Shown here one piece after another: positions 62,219-64,000 of a stretch of 64,000 nt of DNA. The stretch's first letter is position 1; the number at the start of each line of letters is the position of its first letter. The stretch lies in the NCBI GenBank assembly GCA_035380045.1, contig DAOSWM010000006.1, positions 34,060 to 98,059 of the forward strand, given 5' to 3'. Both the position numbers and the translations under genes were made by a program. Source of the stretch: DAOSWM01 sp035380045. GTDB lineage: Bacteria > Bacteroidota > Bacteroidia > Bacteroidales > Tenuifilaceae. The notes below the pieces were generated by a model. That model saw only the letters and a list, made by a program, of their open reading frames with translations. It made no database searches and had not been told where the DNA came from.

Positions 62219-62749
62219 ATGAATCAACTAGTAAAACCATTTACCTTTCTGACTCTAGCATTTTTAGCCATTAGTTTTGCTTCATGCCAGCAAAAAGATG
62301 ACCGCGACTACATTGTAAAAGTCGGCGATATTGCTCCCGATTTTACAGCTATAACAACTCAAGGCGATACTTTCAAACTTTCCGACAACAGAGGAAAACT
62401 CGTGATGCTTCAGTTTACCGCAAGCTGGTGTGGCGTTTGCCGCAAGGAAATGCCGCACATTGAGAATGAAATTTGGCAAATTTTAAAGGATAAAGAATTT
62501 GTCCTTGTTGGAATCGACAGAGACGAACCGCTTGAAACCATTGTGGAATACGCAAGCAAAGTTGGTGTAACCTACCCAATGGCTCTAGACCCGGGCGGAG
62601 AAATTTTTGCGTTATACGCAAAGAAAGGTTCTGGAATTACCCGCAACGTAATTGTTGACCAGAATGGTAAAATTGTTTGTTTAACACGCCTTTACAACGA
62701 GGAAGAGTTTAACAACATGAAAGAGCTGATTTTTAAGCTGGTAAAATAA
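62219..62749 (+). CDS. TlpA/AhpC-like thioredoxin-fold lipoprotein
   Basis: A 176-residue exported protein. A signal peptide ends with AISFASC, a lipobox. The thioredoxin-like fold holds the redox pair CGVC in ASWCGVCRKEMPH and the TlpA-type GDIAPDFTAITTQGDTFKLSDNRGK start, with YPMALDPGGEIFALYAKKGS near the end. It probably reduces or oxidises disulfides on the periplasmic side, as TlpA and ResA-like proteins do. No cytochrome-maturation genes are close. It has its own promoter after the terminator of the PadR operon. Confidence 0.9.
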   Translation: MNQLVKPFTFLTLAFLAISFASCQQKDDRDYIVKVGDIAPDFTAITTQGDTFKLSDNRGKLVMLQFTASWCGVCRKEMPHIENEIWQILKDKEFVLVGIDRDEPLETIVEYASKVGVTYPMALDPGGEIFALYAKKGSGITRNVIVDQNGKIVCLTRLYNEEEFNNMKELIFKLVK

Positions 62750-62794
62750 ATTTATGTCCGTTTAAATCTGATGATTGAGAATTTTTAAACAATT

Positions 62795-62927
62795 GATTTC
62801 TCGCTTCGCTCGAAATGACAATACTTTCAAAAGGTCAAAGGTGGGATAGGGTTGGTGGCGGCGAAGCCGCCACCAACCCTACCCATCTAAAAGTAATAAC
62901 TTGTCATTTCGAGCGAAGCGAGAAATC
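62795..62927. repeat. Nested palindromic repeat element (133 bases)
   Basis: A perfect 27-base inverted repeat, left arm 62795-62821 and right arm 62901-62927, surrounds 79 bases. Within these is a second hairpin: 16-base perfect arms at 62847-62862 and 62866-62881 with a three-base GAA loop and GC-rich sequence. The arm core TTTCGAGCGAAGCGAGAAATC is a repeat seen in many Bacteroidota genomes. No open reading frame of note is inside. It sits in the 253 bases between the TlpA-like and dehydrogenase genes and looks like a MITE/REP-type element that could also act as a strong transcription barrier. Confidence 0.9.
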
Positions 62928-63002
62928 TTTTATAGTTTTCTCGGATACTATTGAAATTAAACTAAACTAAACATTACAGATAACTACATAAAATTTTTTC
63001 TC

Positions 63003-63944
63003 ATGAAAATAGTTTTTGCAGAACCAATCGGATTAAGCGACAGCGAAAAGTCTGAGTTCAAAAACGAAATGGAAACCTTAAACCACGAGGTTGTTTTTTA
63101 CGATACACTTCCATCAAGCCAAGATGAAATTACCGAAAGAGCAAAAGATGCAACCGTTTTGGTTGTGAGCAACTACCCAGTTTCTGCAAATGTTATCGAA
63201 AACTCAGCCAATTTAAAATACATTACGGTAGCATTCACCGGAGTTGACCATATTGCCCAGGAAATCTGCAAGCAGAAGAATATTTCAATTTCAAACGCCG
63301 CTGGCTACAGCACGCAGGCTGTTGCTGAACTTACCATTGGAATGGCAATTGACTTACTTCGAAAAGTTACTCCGGCCGATTCTGTTACCCGAAGTTTGGG
63401 CGGAAGAAACGGATTTCTTGGTGCTGAGCTAAACGGAAAAACTTTTGGGATTCTTGGATTTGGTGCAATCGGGCAACGGGTTGCCAAGCTGGCAAAAGCA
63501 TTTGGTTGCCGAGTTATTGTTTGGTCGCGAACAAGGAAAGATTTCCAAGGAGTTGAATTCATGGAGTTTCAAGAAGTTATAAAGCAATCTGATATTTTAT
63601 CGTTGCATTTGCCATTAACTCCGCAAACTCAGAATTTAATTGGTATTCGTGAGCTGGAGATGATGAAAACCAGCGCTTTCTTAATCAATACTGCCAGAGG
63701 AAAAGTTGTGAATAACGCTGCTCTTGCTGATGCGCTGAACCAAAATATTATTGCCGGAGCGGCAATTGATATTTACGAGAACGAACCTCCGCTCGAAAGT
63801 AATCATCCGTTACTTTCTGCTCAAAATACGCTGCTTCTTCCCCACATCGGTTTTGCAACGCACGAAGCCATTGCTCTCAGGAGCAAAATTGTGCTTGATA
63901 ATATTAGAGCGTGGTTGAATGGAGAACCGAGGAATTTGGTTTAG
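63003..63944 (+). CDS. D-2-hydroxyacid dehydrogenase (NAD-dependent)
   Basis: A 313-residue dehydrogenase of the D-isomer-specific family. The Rossmann motif GFGAIGQRVAKLAKAFG is near residues 155-171, followed by substrate/catalytic residues: arginine in INTARGKVVN, glutamate near DIYENEPPL and histidine in LLPHIGFATHEA. Substrates in the family range from lactate and glycerate to phosphoglycerate or formate; this one has no extra ACT domain, so it is not a full SerA. The Ala-rich loop GYSTQAVAELTIGMAIDLL is typical. No linked genes are in the window. Confidence 0.92.
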   Translation: MKIVFAEPIGLSDSEKSEFKNEMETLNHEVVFYDTLPSSQDEITERAKDATVLVVSNYPVSANVIENSANLKYITVAFTGVDHIAQEICKQKNISISNAAGYSTQAVAELTIGMAIDLLRKVTPADSVTRSLGGRNGFLGAELNGKTFGILGFGAIGQRVAKLAKAFGCRVIVWSRTRKDFQGVEFMEFQEVIKQSDILSLHLPLTPQTQNLIGIRELEMMKTSAFLINTARGKVVNNAALADALNQNIIAGAAIDIYENEPPLESNHPLLSAQNTLLLPHIGFATHEAIALRSKIVLDNIRAWLNGEPRNLV

Positions 63945-63946
63945 TT

Positions 63947-64000
63947 CAGTAATCAGTAATCGGTAATCGGTGGTCAGTAAAGAAAGTTGGCAGTTGGCAG
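63947..64000 (+). repeat. Start of a heptamer tandem repeat, cut by the window edge
   Basis: Seven-base units follow one another: CAGTAAT twice, CGGTAAT, CGGTGGT, CAGTAAA, a three-base GAA break, then AGTTGGC twice and an AG. Similar seven-base repeats occur between genes in Bacteroidota. The array clearly continues past the end of the window, so its full length is unknown. Confidence 0.75.

Noticed and set aside
62795..62927. CRISPR-like repeat structure
   Set aside because: There are only two arms and they are inverted, not direct; there are no regular spacers and no cas genes.
1..64000. Prophage, insertion sequence, integrase, toxin-antitoxin or restriction system
   Set aside because: No transposase, integrase, capsid, methylase-nuclease or toxin-antitoxin gene was recognised. 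The genes are mostly housekeeping and envelope functions with uniform base use.
1..64000. tRNA or rRNA genes in the intergenic spaces
   Set aside because: The larger spaces (187-253 bases) were read through for cloverleaf arms, a CCA-like end and rRNA-like sequence; none was found, but without a covariance search a divergent RNA cannot be excluded.

Overview
The window looks like chromosomal DNA from a member of the Bacteroidota, probably the Bacteroidales/Marinilabiliales side of the phylum. Evidence: the archaeal-type prolyl-tRNA synthetase, a secreted protein ending in a type IX secretion (T9SS) sorting domain, GldL/GldM-related membrane proteins, several TAnnTTTG -7 promoter boxes, weak or absent Shine-Dalgarno sequences, and an AT-rich composition. 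Genus and species cannot be told from the sequence. No rRNA, tRNA, CRISPR array, prophage or insertion-sequence transposase was seen. No intergenic stretch exceeds about 260 bases. A run of 100 Ns (23441-23540) is an assembly gap inside mrpA.

Layout. 1-4.1 kb: the end of a DeoR-type regulator, a PAS protein, a trans-sulfuration PLP enzyme, an orphan DmsB-DmsC fusion and tcdA. 4.1-7.6 kb (minus): ligA, a conserved small protein, dapA. 7.7-16.9 kb: a Rel (p)ppGpp enzyme with a degenerate hydrolase site, a FadL-type porin, an aromatic-rich lipoprotein, proS, an unknown protein and an M49-like metallohydrolase. 17-25.5 kb: an orphan SiaB-type kinase, then a minus-strand run with the complete Mrp Na+/H+ antiporter set (mrpA-G), a BASS transporter and a metallo-beta-lactamase-fold hydrolase. 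MrpG carries a fused TPR-like tail. 25.7-34 kb: a second trans-sulfuration enzyme, a T9SS cargo protein, mtgA, a TPR protein and a MATE exporter.

34-39.7 kb: a lipoprotein, a small secreted protein and a very large TerB/FHA/ABCG-type transporter, facing a SiaB-SiaC phospho-signalling pair. 39.7-49.3 kb (minus): rRNA methyltransferase, DEAD helicase, CtpA-type protease, guaA, rnz, a STAS protein and rpsA. 49.5-54.1 kb: a sugar-nucleotide operon (UDP-glucuronate decarboxylase, rfbC, rfbD, phosphoglucomutase) and a YjbQ protein. 54.1-59.1 kb (minus): TatD, PepT, an OPT transporter and PgeF. 59.2-62.1 kb: a PadR regulator followed by two membrane proteins. 62.2-64 kb: a TlpA-like lipoprotein, a large nested palindrome, a 2-hydroxyacid dehydrogenase and the start of a heptamer repeat.

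The strongest candidate for an undescribed system is the PadR operon at 59.2-62.1 kb. Each membrane protein joins two or three GldL-like hairpins, repeating at exactly 60 residues, to a GldM-like transmembrane helix and first periplasmic domain. The acidic and arginine residues used by the true GldLM motor are missing. A palindrome between the promoter elements is a plausible PadR operator. The SiaB/SiaC set beside a TerB-FHA-ABC transporter, the MrpG-TPR fusion and the Rel enzyme are secondary points of interest.
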